Position numbers and translations under genes: made by a program. From contig NZ_CP069349.1 in assembly GCF_021497505.1 (NCBI RefSeq), positions 1,386,001-1,450,000 of the forward strand: a stretch of 64,000 nt of DNA, written 5' to 3'. The notes under the pieces were generated by a model. The model was not told the origin of the DNA. It was given only the letters and a program-made list of their open reading frames with translations, and did not search any database. The first letter of the stretch is position 1; each line of letters starts with the position of its first letter. The stretch comes from Turicibacter sp. TJ11. Lineage in GTDB: Bacteria > Bacillota_I > Bacilli_A > MOL361 > Turicibacteraceae. Positions 45,485 to 56,263 of this stretch are shown here, in pieces.

Positions 45485-45559
45485 CCACTAGGATTTCAAT
45501 TCAAGTCACTCATTGTAATAGGTTAAAAATTAATCAGCAACACTATTTGACAAAGAGCC

Positions 45560-45567
45560 GCAAAAAC
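45560..45567. repeat. Target-site duplication of ISL3 copy 1 (right)
   Basis: GCAAAAAC, identical to 44020-44027. Confidence 0.93.
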
Positions 45568-45635
45568 TTACGATTTTCTATCTTAGTCACGAAAAAGTAT
45601 AATAATAAATGTTATTTTATAAGTATAGAACTGTA

Positions 45636-45710
45636 ATTCTATAACATAGGGTGTTGCTGGTGAAACAACGCCTTTTTTCATCGCATAAAAAAAGAGGGGA
45701 ATATCCCCTC
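45636..45710. repeat. ISL3 left-end-like sequence at the pyk terminator
   Basis: TTCTATAA, GGTGTTGCTG, a run CCTTTTTTCAT and GCATAAAAAAAGAG occur in the same order and spacing as in the first ~70 bases of the ISL3 element. The hairpin GTGTTGCTG..AACAACGCC is imperfect. It ends in GAGGGG/CCCCTC (45694-45710) with a T-run on the minus strand, the terminator of pyk. Either an old element end was kept as a terminator, or the element acquired its end from such a region. Confidence 0.6.
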
Positions 45711-45729
45711 CTTAATCAAAAGAAATTAA

Positions 45730-47163
45730 TTATTTAACTTCATGAATTTTCATTAAGTTAGTGTTTCCTTCACCTGCAGGTAATCCAGCAGTAACAACTG
45801 CGATTTCTCCTGATTCTAATCCAGCGAAGTCTTCAGCAACTTTAGCAGCTGTAGCTAATAATTCATCAGTGTTAGCTGTTTCTTCAACAACAACTGGTTG
45901 AACTCCCCAGTATAATGCTAAAGATGTAGCTGTTTTTTCGCAAGAAGTTGCAGCAACAACTGGTGCAGATGGACGGTATTTAGAGATTGCACGAGCAGTA
46001 GCTCCTGATTGTGTACAAGCGATAACAGCTTGAGCTCCTAAATCTTCTACAGTATCTGCAACAGCTAATCCCATAGCAGAAGATACGTTACGTGTAGATG
46101 ATGCCATAGCACGAGCGATAATTTCTTGATGATCTAAAGCTTGCTCAGTACGACGAGCGATACGAGCCATTGTTTCAACAGCTTCTAATGGATATTGTCC
46201 AGCAGCTGATTCTCCTGATAACATGATTGCATCAGTTCCATCGAAGATTGCGTTAGCAACGTCTGATACTTCTGCACGTGTAGGACGTGGATTTTTTTGC
46301 ATAGATTCTAACATTTGAGTTGCAGTTACAACGATTTTTCCTGCAGCATTACATTTAGCAATGATTTCTTTTTGGATTAATGGTACATCTTCAGCTGGTA
46401 CTTCTACCCCTAAGTCTCCACGAGCAACCATGATTCCGTCTGATACTTCGATGATTGCATCTAAGTTTTCAACACCTTCTTGGTTTTCGATTTTAGAGAT
46501 GATTTGAGTATGAGTATTTCCTTGCTCAGCAAAGATTTCACGAATTGCTAATACGTCTTCTGCACGACGAACGAATGATGCAGCGATGTAATCAACTTGC
46601 ATTTCACATCCAAAGATCATGTCTGAACGATCTTTTTCAGAGATGAATGGCATATTTAATTTAGCACCTGGAACGTTGATTCCACGACGGTCTTTAATAT
46701 ATGCAGAGTTTTTAACTGTACATACGATTTCTTGGTTAGCTTGATCTAATTCAGTAACTGTTAATTCAACATATCCATCGTCAACTAAGATTGTTCCACC
46801 AACAACTACGTCATTGATTAATCCTGGGTAAGTGATAGAGAATTTTTCGGCTGTTCCTAATACTTCGTTCATAGCAACGCGTACAGTTTGACCAGCAACT
46901 AAGTCAACTCCACCATTTTCGAATAAGTGAGTACGGATTTCAGGTCCTTTAGTATCTAATAAAATAGCTACGTGAGTTCCTTTTTCTTTGTTGATTTCAC
47001 GGATTAAATCCATACGAGCTTTTTGCTCAGCATGATCACCGTGAGAGAAGTTACAACGGATACAGTTCATTCCTGCATCTACTAATTTTGATAACATTTC
47101 TTTTGGTTCTGATTTAGGACCAATTGTACAAATCATTTTTGTGTTTTTGAAAGTATGTTTCAT
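45730..47163 (-). CDS. pyk: Pyruvate kinase
   Basis: 477 residues. Conserved KMICTIGPKSEPKEM, the catalytic motif IISKIENQEGVENLDAIIEVSDGIMVARGDLGVE and TATQMLESM. It makes pyruvate and ATP from PEP. It lacks the extra C-terminal PEP-utiliser domain of the Bacillus enzyme, so is the shorter common form. It is 60 bases downstream of pfkA on the same strand and probably co-transcribed with it. Confidence 0.98.
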   Translation of the reverse strand: MKHTFKNTKMICTIGPKSEPKEMLSKLVDAGMNCIRCNFSHGDHAEQKARMDLIREINKEKGTHVAILLDTKGPEIRTHLFENGGVDLVAGQTVRVAMNEVLGTAEKFSITYPGLINDVVVGGTILVDDGYVELTVTELDQANQEIVCTVKNSAYIKDRRGINVPGAKLNMPFISEKDRSDMIFGCEMQVDYIAASFVRRAEDVLAIREIFAEQGNTHTQIISKIENQEGVENLDAIIEVSDGIMVARGDLGVEVPAEDVPLIQKEIIAKCNAAGKIVVTATQMLESMQKNPRPTRAEVSDVANAIFDGTDAIMLSGESAAGQYPLEAVETMARIARRTEQALDHQEIIARAMASSTRNVSSAMGLAVADTVEDLGAQAVIACTQSGATARAISKYRPSAPVVAATSCEKTATSLALYWGVQPVVVEETANTDELLATAAKVAEDFAGLESGEIAVVTAGLPAGEGNTNLMKIHEVK

Positions 47164-47223
47164 TTCCTAGTACACTCCTTTTTAAGTTATATTCAATAAT
47201 CTTACTTCAACTATTTGTTTTCA

Positions 47224-48189
<966 letters not shown>

Positions 48190-48294
48190 TCACCTCACAC
48201 TAGAATTTTGATCATCATCCATTTAATGAAGATTATTCCTCACATATTATATCAGTATTTTCAATATTTATAAATCTTTTCCTCTCGGTTTCTG

Positions 48295-51200
48295 CTATGA
48301 AACCGCTATTATTTTACTAAGATTGAGATTTTTTTCATTATTTCGAATAGTAATTCTTCCGTTAACCGCTACCACTTTTCCTAAAAGGTTGCGATATTCA
48401 CTCTTATATTGATCAGAAAAAACAGTCACAGTTAACGATACATGTTCATCACTTATTTCTAAGAATCCCATTAAATTCCCTTTTTTATCTCTAATTTCTC
48501 TAAATCTCTCAACAAACCCAACAAAAGTTGCTTGAGAAAGTGTCAAATGAGCAATATCACTTGGATAATACCATCCGTTTTCCTTAGCGGCATTAGCCAT
48601 CAAATAAATAGGATGAGCTTTTAAATAAAATCCTAGCAATTCTTTTTCTCGCTTCATTAGCTCTAATTGGGAAAACTCTTTAGCTAATACTTGAACTTCG
48701 AAATCTGTTTCAAATAAACCACCATCATATTTAGAAAAATCAAGAATCGCTTTAAGATTATGATGAAGTGTTTGACGATTATAACCAAACTCATCTAATG
48801 CACCAACGTCTATTAAACATTCATAAGCTCTTTGATTCATAAAACGTTTCGTTCGAATAATAAAGTCATAGAATGAGTGAAACAATCCCTCTTCGCGTTC
48901 TTGAACTAGCTGACGAGTTAAGTTTAACCCAATATGCTTAATAGGTAGTAAGCTAAAACGGATCGCTTCACCTTCGATTTGATAAACTAATCCACTCGAA
49001 TTCACAGAAGGTGGTAAAATAGATAAGTTTAGTTGCTTAGCCTCTTTAATATATTGAGCAGTATGACGCTCACTTCCAATGACGTTTGTTAAGGCCACAC
49101 TCATAAAATACGTCGGATAGTGAACTTTTAAATAAGCCATTTGATAAGCAACCATACTGTAAGCGACTGCATGACTTCGGTTAAATCCGTAGTTGGCAAA
49201 TTTTAAAATTAAAGCGTATAACTGCGTCGCAATTTCTTGAGTATGGCCTCTTTCAACAGCTTTAAAAACAAATGTTTTTTCTTCTTCTTCAAGTACGTCT
49301 TTTTGTTTTTTAGAAACGGCACGTCTTAAGACATCTGCTTCAGCTAATGTGTATCCTGAAACGACGTGAGCAATCTGCATGATTTGTTCCTGATAAACAA
49401 TAATTCCATAGGTATCTTGTAAAATTCCTTGTAAACTCGGATGGTAGTAATCAATAGCTTGCTGTTCATTTTTTCTAGCCGCAAAAAGAGGAATACTTTC
49501 CATAGGCCCAGGTCTAAATAAAGCATTACAAGCGACAATATCTTCTAAACATGAAGGACGAACCTTTCTTAGAACTTGTCGCATCCCATCAGATTCTAAC
49601 TGAAATACTCCCGTTGTTTGACCACTTGCGATCATCTCGTACGTTTTGGCGTCATTAAAATCAATTTTAGCTATATCAAAGGTTGGATCAGACGTTTGTT
49701 TAATTAAAGACGTCATTTGCTGTAGCATATTTAAATTTTTTAATCCTAAAAAATCCATCTTTAATAAGCCAATGGCTTCTAAATCTTCAGCTTCATATTG
49801 AGAAACATAGATGCCAGTTGGACCTTCCATAATCGCTGTATAATCGGTTAAGTCATGATCGCTAATAATAACTCCCGCTGCGTGGATAGAAGTATGACGA
49901 GGTAGTCCTTCAATTTTCATTGCTTCTTGATAAATAGTCTCTAATTTAGGATAGCTTAAAAAGAACTCTCGTAACTCCTGATTTTGATTGTAAATTTCCT
50001 TTAACGTCATTCCCGAATAAATAAAAGCTGCGACTTTATTAATTAATTGAATGTCAACCTCATGAATACGAGCTAAATCACGCCAAGCTGATCGCGATTG
50101 AAAAGTTCCAAAAGTCGCAATTTGTACCACACATTTAGGACCATACTTAGTCTGTACATATTCAATTACTTCATCACGACGATTATCCTGAAAGTCTATG
50201 TCAATATCTGGCATCGTTATACGTTCAGGATTTAAGAAGCGCTCAAATAACAGCTTATATTTAATTGGATCGACATTCGTAATTCCTAAAACATAAGCAA
50301 CAATAGAACCCGCTGCAGACCCACGACCAGGGCCAACAAAAATGTGATTCGTTTTAGCGTATTTAATAAAATCCCAAACAATTAAAAAATAATCAGCAAA
50401 TCCCATCTCTTTAATAACGCCTAACTCGTAACTTAATCGCTGTTTATGAGTAGCCGATAACTCTTCTTTGTATCGTTTGACTAACCCCTTATAGCAAAGT
50501 GCTTCTAAATAACTATCTGAAGAAATACCTTCAGGTGTCGTGAATTTCGGTAATAATTGTTGATGAAGTGGAATTTCAATTTCACAACTTGCAACAATTT
50601 CACTTACTACTTCAATGGATTCTAAATGATCACTAAATAGTGTACGCATTTCTTCTTCCGTTTTAAAATAACGTTCAACATCTTGAATTTCAATTTGCTT
50701 AATCGATTGATTTTGTTTGATTGCGGTTAAAAAGGTTAATGTTTTTGCATCCTCTTGTTCAAGATATCGAACATCATTTAAAGCGACTGTTTTTAATCCA
50801 ATACTTTTTGCCCAATAAATCAATCCTTGTGAAAGGTCATAGGTTTGACGATTCACACGTAAAAGACCTATATACAAATGTTTAATTCGTCTTAAATATT
50901 GCTCATAATATTGAGTTAAATACTCTTGCTGACGTTGTTCAATCAGAGAGACTAAAAATCCCTGTTCACCACTAGTAATCACAATTACATCTGACGAGTA
51001 AGTAATGATGTCCTCAATCGTTACTTCTCCATCCTCTAGTGCTGCGGCAGAGGCTAATTTTAATAGTGCTTGATAGCCTTTATTGTTTTTGGCAATTAAT
51101 GTCCAATCATCTTTAAACTCATCTACTTTTATGTTTAAACGTATTCCTATGATGGGTTTAATTCCTGCTAGCTGACAAGCCTTATAAAACTTGATGGCAC

Positions 51201-51336
51201 TATGCATCGTCCCATCTTCAACTAGGGCCAGTGATTTTAAATCCCGCGAGGTTGCTAAGTTGATATAATCAGCTATTTTAATGGAACTTGTTAGTAATGA
51301 ATAAGCTGATCGTACCTGTAAATGTGTAAATCCCAT
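48295..51336 (-). CDS. dnaE: DNA polymerase III alpha subunit, DnaE type
   Basis: 1013 residues, rather short for DnaE. The N-terminal PHP domain begins FTHLQVRSAYSLL, where the usual HLHxHS metal motif is HLQVRS, so PHP phosphoesterase activity is probably lost. The polymerase core has GPGRGSAAGSIVAYVLGIT, PDIDIDFQD with catalytic Asp residues, and HAAGVIISD. The C-terminus carries helix-hairpin-helix and OB-fold parts (VTVFSDQYKSEYRNLLGKVVAVNGRI). In Bacillus DnaE extends RNA primers before PolC takes over. Confidence 0.95.
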   Translation of the reverse strand: MGFTHLQVRSAYSLLTSSIKIADYINLATSRDLKSLALVEDGTMHSAIKFYKACQLAGIKPIIGIRLNIKVDEFKDDWTLIAKNNKGYQALLKLASAAALEDGEVTIEDIITYSSDVIVITSGEQGFLVSLIEQRQQEYLTQYYEQYLRRIKHLYIGLLRVNRQTYDLSQGLIYWAKSIGLKTVALNDVRYLEQEDAKTLTFLTAIKQNQSIKQIEIQDVERYFKTEEEMRTLFSDHLESIEVVSEIVASCEIEIPLHQQLLPKFTTPEGISSDSYLEALCYKGLVKRYKEELSATHKQRLSYELGVIKEMGFADYFLIVWDFIKYAKTNHIFVGPGRGSAAGSIVAYVLGITNVDPIKYKLLFERFLNPERITMPDIDIDFQDNRRDEVIEYVQTKYGPKCVVQIATFGTFQSRSAWRDLARIHEVDIQLINKVAAFIYSGMTLKEIYNQNQELREFFLSYPKLETIYQEAMKIEGLPRHTSIHAAGVIISDHDLTDYTAIMEGPTGIYVSQYEAEDLEAIGLLKMDFLGLKNLNMLQQMTSLIKQTSDPTFDIAKIDFNDAKTYEMIASGQTTGVFQLESDGMRQVLRKVRPSCLEDIVACNALFRPGPMESIPLFAARKNEQQAIDYYHPSLQGILQDTYGIIVYQEQIMQIAHVVSGYTLAEADVLRRAVSKKQKDVLEEEEKTFVFKAVERGHTQEIATQLYALILKFANYGFNRSHAVAYSMVAYQMAYLKVHYPTYFMSVALTNVIGSERHTAQYIKEAKQLNLSILPPSVNSSGLVYQIEGEAIRFSLLPIKHIGLNLTRQLVQEREEGLFHSFYDFIIRTKRFMNQRAYECLIDVGALDEFGYNRQTLHHNLKAILDFSKYDGGLFETDFEVQVLAKEFSQLELMKREKELLGFYLKAHPIYLMANAAKENGWYYPSDIAHLTLSQATFVGFVERFREIRDKKGNLMGFLEISDEHVSLTVTVFSDQYKSEYRNLLGKVVAVNGRITIRNNEKNLNLSKIIAVS

Positions 51337-51459
51337 TCGAACCCCCTACCATTTCTTTATCATCAAAACGTTTATTTACTTTTAATTTTAATATGATAGA
51401 AAAGACGACTCCTAACGATGGATAGTCTTCCCTTAATTTTTATTTTTATCTATCAAAAA

Positions 51460-52419
51460 TTAACTTAGCTCTTTTAGATAAGATAAACAGGTTTGCTCTA
51501 ATTCATCAAGCAGTAGTTGACAGTCATCCCATGTCTTAACCATCGCACCTGATGCTTTTGGATGACCACCACCTTCAAATTTAGCGGCTACTTCATTAAT
51601 AATCGGTCCGTTCGAGCGAATATTCGCGCGAATACGCCCATCTTCATTTTCAAAGAAGCAAACCCAAACACGAATTCCTTCAATATTGGCTAACGTATTA
51701 ACTAGTGCTGAACGTGTTCCTGTCGTTAATCCATAAGATTCTTGAACGTCTTTAGACATTTTAAAATAGGCAACTCCTGCCTCGCTGACTTCAAACTGAC
51801 TTAAAACGAAGCCTTGTGCTTGAACGATATTTAACGGACGACGGTATAATAATTCATGAATTTTATTACGATCAATATCACAATCATATAAAAAGCTTGC
51901 AGCAGCTAATGTATGCTTCGTTGTACTGTCGTATAAAAAACGTCCGCTATCAGCAATAATTCCTGTATACAAATGCTCAGCCGATTTTAAAGGCATCTTT
52001 AAGTTATATGCTTGTTCATTAGCTAAAAATAAATTTACCACAATTTCAGAAGTTGCAGTTGCCTGTGTATCAACGTAATTAATTTCAGCATAATCTTCAA
52101 CAACTGGATGGTGATCTAACTTAATCAGTTTAGCTCCTAGCTTATAGCGTCCATCATCAATACGAGCTGAATTAGCGGTATCCATAATGAACACTAAAGC
52201 CTGTTCATACTCTTCATCACTGACTTCATCCATGACTCCCATCCAATCTAATGATGGTTCTGTAAATCCAACGGTTTTAACCATTTTTTCTGGATAATTA
52301 TGACGAATAAGCTCTGCTAATCCTAGTTGAGAACCTAGTGCATCAGGATCAGGGCTCACATGACGATGAATGATAATTTTATTAAAGCGAACGATTTGAT
52401 TCCAAATTTCATTTAACAT
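51460..52419 (-). CDS. nrnA: DHH-family oligoribonuclease / pAp phosphatase NrnA
   Basis: 319 residues. DHH phosphoesterase motifs: IIHRHVSPDPDALGSQLGL, VFIMDTANSARID, LIKLDHHPVVEDYA (DHH), and the DHHA1 C-terminal GGGHPKASGA. NrnA degrades nanoRNA and dephosphorylates pAp. GAGGTGAAATT precedes the ATG. In Bacillus ytqI (nrnA) lies beside dnaE as here. Confidence 0.93.
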   Translation of the reverse strand: MLNEIWNQIVRFNKIIIHRHVSPDPDALGSQLGLAELIRHNYPEKMVKTVGFTEPSLDWMGVMDEVSDEEYEQALVFIMDTANSARIDDGRYKLGAKLIKLDHHPVVEDYAEINYVDTQATATSEIVVNLFLANEQAYNLKMPLKSAEHLYTGIIADSGRFLYDSTTKHTLAAASFLYDCDIDRNKIHELLYRRPLNIVQAQGFVLSQFEVSEAGVAYFKMSKDVQESYGLTTGTRSALVNTLANIEGIRVWVCFFENEDGRIRANIRSNGPIINEVAAKFEGGGHPKASGAMVKTWDDCQLLLDELEQTCLSYLKELS

Positions 52420-52496
52420 AATTTCACCTCTAAGCGCATATAATGATTAAATTATATCACAACCTCTTTAAATTACATGATGGAATACTACCTAAT

Positions 52497-52530
52497 TTAA
52501 AAGCGGGATCCTATATAGAATCCCGCTTCT
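52497..52530 (-). terminator. Terminator of ackA
   Basis: AAGCGGGAT / ATCCCGCTT hairpin with a T-run on the minus strand; the A-rich other side may also serve nothing, as nrnA points away. Confidence 0.75.
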
Positions 52531-52549
52531 TTTTATCATTTATTAATCA

Positions 52550-53737
52550 TTATTTAACAAATGCGTATGTATCTTTGGCGATCATTAACTCTTCGTTTGT
52601 TGGAATGGCAAATACTTTGATTTTTGAATCAGCTGTTGAGATTAACGCTTCTTCTCCCATCACATTATTTGCTTGTGCATCTAATTGAATTCCTAATGCT
52701 CCTAAACGGTTCACAACTGCTTCACGAACTGGAATAGAGTTTTCACCAATACCAGCTGTAAATACGATTGCATCTACTCCACCTAAATAAACAAAGTATG
52801 ATCCAACGTAGTCACAAATACGTTTAATGAATAAGTTAAACGCGATTGTTCCACGCTCATCTCCTTCAGCTACTAATTTTAAGATATCGCGCATATCTGA
52901 AGAAGCTCCCGATACTCCGTATAATCCTGATTCTTTATTTAACGCATTGACTGCTTGATCAATCGTTAAGTTTTCTTTTTCCATCACGAATGGTAAAACA
53001 GCTGGATCAACATCTCCTGAACGTGTTCCCATCATGATTCCTGCTAATGGTGTGAATCCCATTGTTGTATCTACTGAGTGTCCACCTTTAACTGCTGATA
53101 AAGATCCACCATTTCCGATATGGATGGTAATGATTTTAGTTTCTGCTAATGGTTTTTCTAATAATTCAGCACAGCGCTCTGCAACGTATTGGTGAGAAGT
53201 TCCGTGGAATCCATATTTACGTACTCCGTATTTTGTATACCAGTCATATTTTACTGGATATAAGTAAGCATCTTTATCCATTGTTTGATGGAAGGCAGTA
53301 TCAAATACAGCAACCGAAACAGCGTGTGGTAATTCTTTCATGAATGCTTTAATTCCTAAAGCATTTGCTGGGTTATGAAGTGGTGCTAATTCTGATAATG
53401 CTTCGATTTCTGCTAATACTTCTGGTGTTACAACTACTGAGCGATCGAATTTTTCTCCACCATGAACAACGCGGTGTCCAACTCCACTAATTTCTTCGTA
53501 GCTAGAAACGATGTTTAATTCTAATAATGCTTCTAATAATAATTGAACCGCAATACTGTGGTCTTTGATTGGTAATACTTTTTCAATTTTTTGATCTTCG
53601 AATTTGATGTTAAATACCCCATCTTCAAATCCGATACGCTCAACTAATCCTTTAGTGATAACTGTTTGAGCTGGCATTTCTAATAATTGAAATTTTAATG
53701 ATGAACTTCCTGCATTGACTGATAAAATTTTAGTCAT
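52550..53737 (-). CDS. ackA: Acetate kinase
   Basis: 395 residues starting MTKILSVNAGSSSLKFQL. Conserved GHRVVHGGE, FDTAFHQTM, YGFHGTSHQYVAER, IIHIGNGGSLSAVKGG-type ATP motif and VFTAGIGENS. It makes ATP and acetate from acetyl phosphate. GGAGGG lies 7 bases before the ATG at 53737; the ATG at 53752 is within that site. It directly follows ytxK, the Bacillus order reversed only in reading direction. Confidence 0.97.
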   Translation of the reverse strand: MTKILSVNAGSSSLKFQLLEMPAQTVITKGLVERIGFEDGVFNIKFEDQKIEKVLPIKDHSIAVQLLLEALLELNIVSSYEEISGVGHRVVHGGEKFDRSVVVTPEVLAEIEALSELAPLHNPANALGIKAFMKELPHAVSVAVFDTAFHQTMDKDAYLYPVKYDWYTKYGVRKYGFHGTSHQYVAERCAELLEKPLAETKIITIHIGNGGSLSAVKGGHSVDTTMGFTPLAGIMMGTRSGDVDPAVLPFVMEKENLTIDQAVNALNKESGLYGVSGASSDMRDILKLVAEGDERGTIAFNLFIKRICDYVGSYFVYLGGVDAIVFTAGIGENSIPVREAVVNRLGALGIQLDAQANNVMGEEALISTADSKIKVFAIPTNEELMIAKDTYAFVK

Positions 53738-53753
53738 GACGATACCCTCCATT

Positions 53754-54740
53754 TTATTTGTTAAGTTTTATCCAATTTTCAATACGTGTAAGCATCTTAT
53801 TAAATTGATGCGCATCATTGAAATTCGGTAATTGTGCAACTAACACTTCACCAACTGGTTTCACATGCTCTCCATTTTTTTGAATGATAAATAAACTTTT
53901 CCCAAGTTCATCTTGTTTAAATAGAGTGGTTGGTAACTGCAATAAAGCCTGAATATTTGCCTTTGATGTCAGTAATTGATGAAACGCTTGTGAATGAGTT
54001 TGGCTAAATAAATCATTTGGGATGACGTAAAAAGCATATCCGCCTGGTTTTAAATAATTAAGATGATTCTCAATTAATAAATAAGGTAGATAATTAACAC
54101 CCTTTTGAGCTAATGTTAATCCTAATTGATTCATTTCCTCTTCTTCTAATTGTCCTTCAGGTAAATCTCCAATAATTAAATCGAGTGGATCAATGAATAA
54201 TGGTTTTAATGAACTTTGTTGATAAAATTGCACTGCATATTCTTGCATATCAGAAAGTGTACATGCAATTTTTAATAAATCACGATCAATTTCAACCCCA
54301 AAAATTTCTTGTGGCTCAACTTGTAAATGATTTAAAGTCGCAGTTAATAAGTTACCCGTTCCAACCGTTAAATCAGCCATTCGAACTTCATTAAAGTTTT
54401 TGACAAACTTAGAGATTAAATATCCTAAAATTAGAGCAATTGAATCAGGTGTCATAATTGCATTTGTTAAACGTTCTGATTTTAGTCCTTTCAAAATCGC
54501 TAACTGAAGCGCTTTTCTTATTTCCTCTTGTGTAAACTCTAACCCCTCTAATACAGCATATTGTTGCTGTAACGTTTCCTTCGACTCTTCGCTAATCGAT
54601 TGGCTAATTTCTTGCGACATGATATTTTCACATGATTCACACATCGCATGTAAATAGCTCATCTTTAACTCCGAGCTAATGATCATCGAGGTTTCATCTA
54701 CGAGATCAAATAGTTGTTCAATTACCTCAGGTCTAAGCAC
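53754..54740 (-). CDS. ytxK: Class I SAM-dependent methyltransferase, YtxK-like
   Basis: 328 residues from a GTG start after AGAGGTGA. A helical N-terminal part (1-90) precedes an N6-adenine-type methyltransferase domain: LTVGTGNLLTATLNHL (SAM loop), FGVEIDRDLLKIA, and IGDLPEGQ where type I modification enzymes have NPPY. The altered catalytic motif means DNA methylation is doubtful. Its place ahead of ackA is conserved in Bacillus. Function unknown. Confidence 0.82.
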   Translation of the reverse strand: MLRPEVIEQLFDLVDETSMIISSELKMSYLHAMCESCENIMSQEISQSISEESKETLQQQYAVLEGLEFTQEEIRKALQLAILKGLKSERLTNAIMTPDSIALILGYLISKFVKNFNEVRMADLTVGTGNLLTATLNHLQVEPQEIFGVEIDRDLLKIACTLSDMQEYAVQFYQQSSLKPLFIDPLDLIIGDLPEGQLEEEEMNQLGLTLAQKGVNYLPYLLIENHLNYLKPGGYAFYVIPNDLFSQTHSQAFHQLLTSKANIQALLQLPTTLFKQDELGKSLFIIQKNGEHVKPVGEVLVAQLPNFNDAHQFNKMLTRIENWIKLNK

Positions 54741-54920
54741 TAAAAATCACCTCTTCATGATATACACATTGATTTTACTACAACTTTAAGTTAATGTCAC
54801 TGCTTTAGTCCAAAAAATGTTATAACCTTTATAGAACAACAACTACTAAAAAAGCGCTTTTTGGAGACTTTATACATTATTTCACTAAGTTTTTCCTATT
54901 TCATCTAGATGTTTTAACAT

Positions 54921-54954
54921 AAAAAATGAGTAAAACAAATGTTTTACTCATTTT
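54921..54954 (-). terminator. Terminator of ytfJ
   Basis: AAAATGAGTAAAAC / GTTTTACTCATTTT, 14 perfect pairs; the first arm includes the ytfJ stop region, and T residues follow on the minus strand. Confidence 0.88.
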
Positions 54955-55363
54955 CATTATCATCAACTTGAGATGATTTATGACCTGATTTATCAAACTC
55001 ATTCATAATACTATTAACCGCTCTAGGCACTTGATCTAATAAACGTTCATATAAAGAGGTACGTTCTTCTAAGTGCTTTAATTCAACACCTGATTGATTA
55101 ACGACTAAAAAAGCAATTGGTGTGATTGAAATTCCGCCACCGCTTCCGCCACCAAATGGTGGTTGATTATTTGGGCCTATTTTATGTTCTGATTCAAACT
55201 CACTACCACCCGCTGCAAATCCAAAACTGACTTTAGAAACAGGGATAATCGTTTCTCCTTGATCAGTTTTAACAGGATTTCCAACAATTGTATCGACATC
55301 AACCATTTGTTTAATATTTTCCATGGAAATTTTCATTAAATTATGAATTGGATGTTCAGCCAT
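54944..55363 (-). CDS. ytfJ: GerW/YtfJ family sporulation protein
   Basis: 139 residues. Family features: GNPVKTDQGETIIPVSKVSFGFAAGG, then the Gly-rich GGGSGGGISITPIAFLVV. In Bacillus YtfJ (GerW) is made in the forespore and needed for normal germination with some germinants. The ATG comes right after the ytfI stop (TAA-A-ATG), so the pair is coupled. Confidence 0.92.
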   Translation of the reverse strand: MAEHPIHNLMKISMENIKQMVDVDTIVGNPVKTDQGETIIPVSKVSFGFAAGGSEFESEHKIGPNNQPPFGGGSGGGISITPIAFLVVNQSGVELKHLEERTSLYERLLDQVPRAVNSIMNEFDKSGHKSSQVDDNENE

Positions 55364-55364
55364 T

Positions 55365-56132
55365 TTATCTTTCCTCCTCTAGCTTTACCAGTCTTTTAAT
55401 TCTTAATAATTCTTTAAACGATAATAAAAGAACAATAATAATATTTCCCAATCTGAAAGAGAGTATGCATGATAGATTTAATAAAATTGAATTTCCATTA
55501 AATTTACTTGTGACATTAAAATGATACGACTCAATCTTTTTCACATAACGTTCAATCAGTGCATAGATGTTTGCTTGAATCCCCCAAATTACACCTAGCA
55601 AACATCCGGTTGTCATCGCATCATTTACACTAAACTCAATCCATGAATCAAGCTTATTGATTTTTATTTGCTTCGTAACTCGTCTCAAAACAATCTTACT
55701 TTCTTTAAAAATACGTTTAAAACGATGTAATATCTTTTTTAGTTTTTTTAAGTTTAGCTGTTTCTTCACTTTTTTTTCTTTAAATTTTTCTTCTTTTGTG
55801 ACCCTTATTTTTTTTGATTGATGATCTTTAATCGATGGTTGATCAACAGTTTCCACTTCTGTAACTTTCTTAACTTTTACATCTGTCTTTACTTCTTTTT
55901 TCATGACTTTTGATTCTGTTGCTTCTTTAACTTCTTGAACTTGCTCTTTGACTTCTTCTTTCATCGACTGACTCATCAGATCATCTAAATTTACTCGATA
56001 CTTCAACCAAAGATATCTAAATTCAATCCAACCTGTTTGATTTTGGATTAAAATCTCAATCTTGATTTTGATGAATAATAAGAGTATAAAAATCCCCAAG
56101 ACAGTCAACAAAAAATAACCAATCCAACGCAT
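55365..56132 (-). CDS. ytfI: DUF2953 membrane protein, YtfI-like
   Basis: 255 residues: N-terminal membrane segment (about 4-24), a Lys/Glu/Val-rich charged linker (about 58-140), and a C-terminal DUF2953 region with VNDAMTTGCLLGVIWGIQANIYA and further hydrophobic stretches. It is coupled to ytfJ as in Bacillus, which suggests a sporulation role. The biochemical function is unknown. Confidence 0.8.
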   Translation of the reverse strand: MRWIGYFLLTVLGIFILLLFIKIKIEILIQNQTGWIEFRYLWLKYRVNLDDLMSQSMKEEVKEQVQEVKEATESKVMKKEVKTDVKVKKVTEVETVDQPSIKDHQSKKIRVTKEEKFKEKKVKKQLNLKKLKKILHRFKRIFKESKIVLRRVTKQIKINKLDSWIEFSVNDAMTTGCLLGVIWGIQANIYALIERYVKKIESYHFNVTSKFNGNSILLNLSCILSFRLGNIIIVLLLSFKELLRIKRLVKLEEER

Positions 56133-56227
56133 AGTATAATCCCCTTAACTTAGACTTTTTTGTTAGTATGTCACAAAACAAAAACTTTTATTCCTCACTT
56201 TTTTATCCCCCCCTCCCCTCTACGATA

Positions 56228-56262
56228 AAAAGGTCGTTAGCTAAATCAGCTAACGACCTTTT
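56228..56262 (-). terminator. Terminator of asnB
   Basis: AAGGTCGTTAGCT / AGCTAACGACCTT, 13 perfect pairs with a 5-nt loop and T-run on the minus strand. Confidence 0.92.
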
Positions 56263-56263
56263 C

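Larger units (their letters stand above)
44028..45559 (+). mobile_element. ISL3-family insertion sequence, copy 1
   Basis: 1532 bp, bounded by imperfect inverted repeats (GGTTCTATAA... and GGCTCTTTGT..., both reaching GTGTTGCTGAT at positions 17-27) and a perfect 8-bp target duplication, as usual for ISL3. The left end contains GGTGTTGCT/AGCAACACC followed by TTTTTT, a terminator. It is nearly identical to copy 2 but 45 bp longer. Confidence 0.95.

Noticed and set aside
54760..54880. A further copy of the ~130-nt structured repeat ahead of ytxK
   Set aside because: On the minus strand it has TATAAAGTC and a long AAAAA/TTTTTGGACT pairing, but the second stem and the 3' end cannot be aligned.
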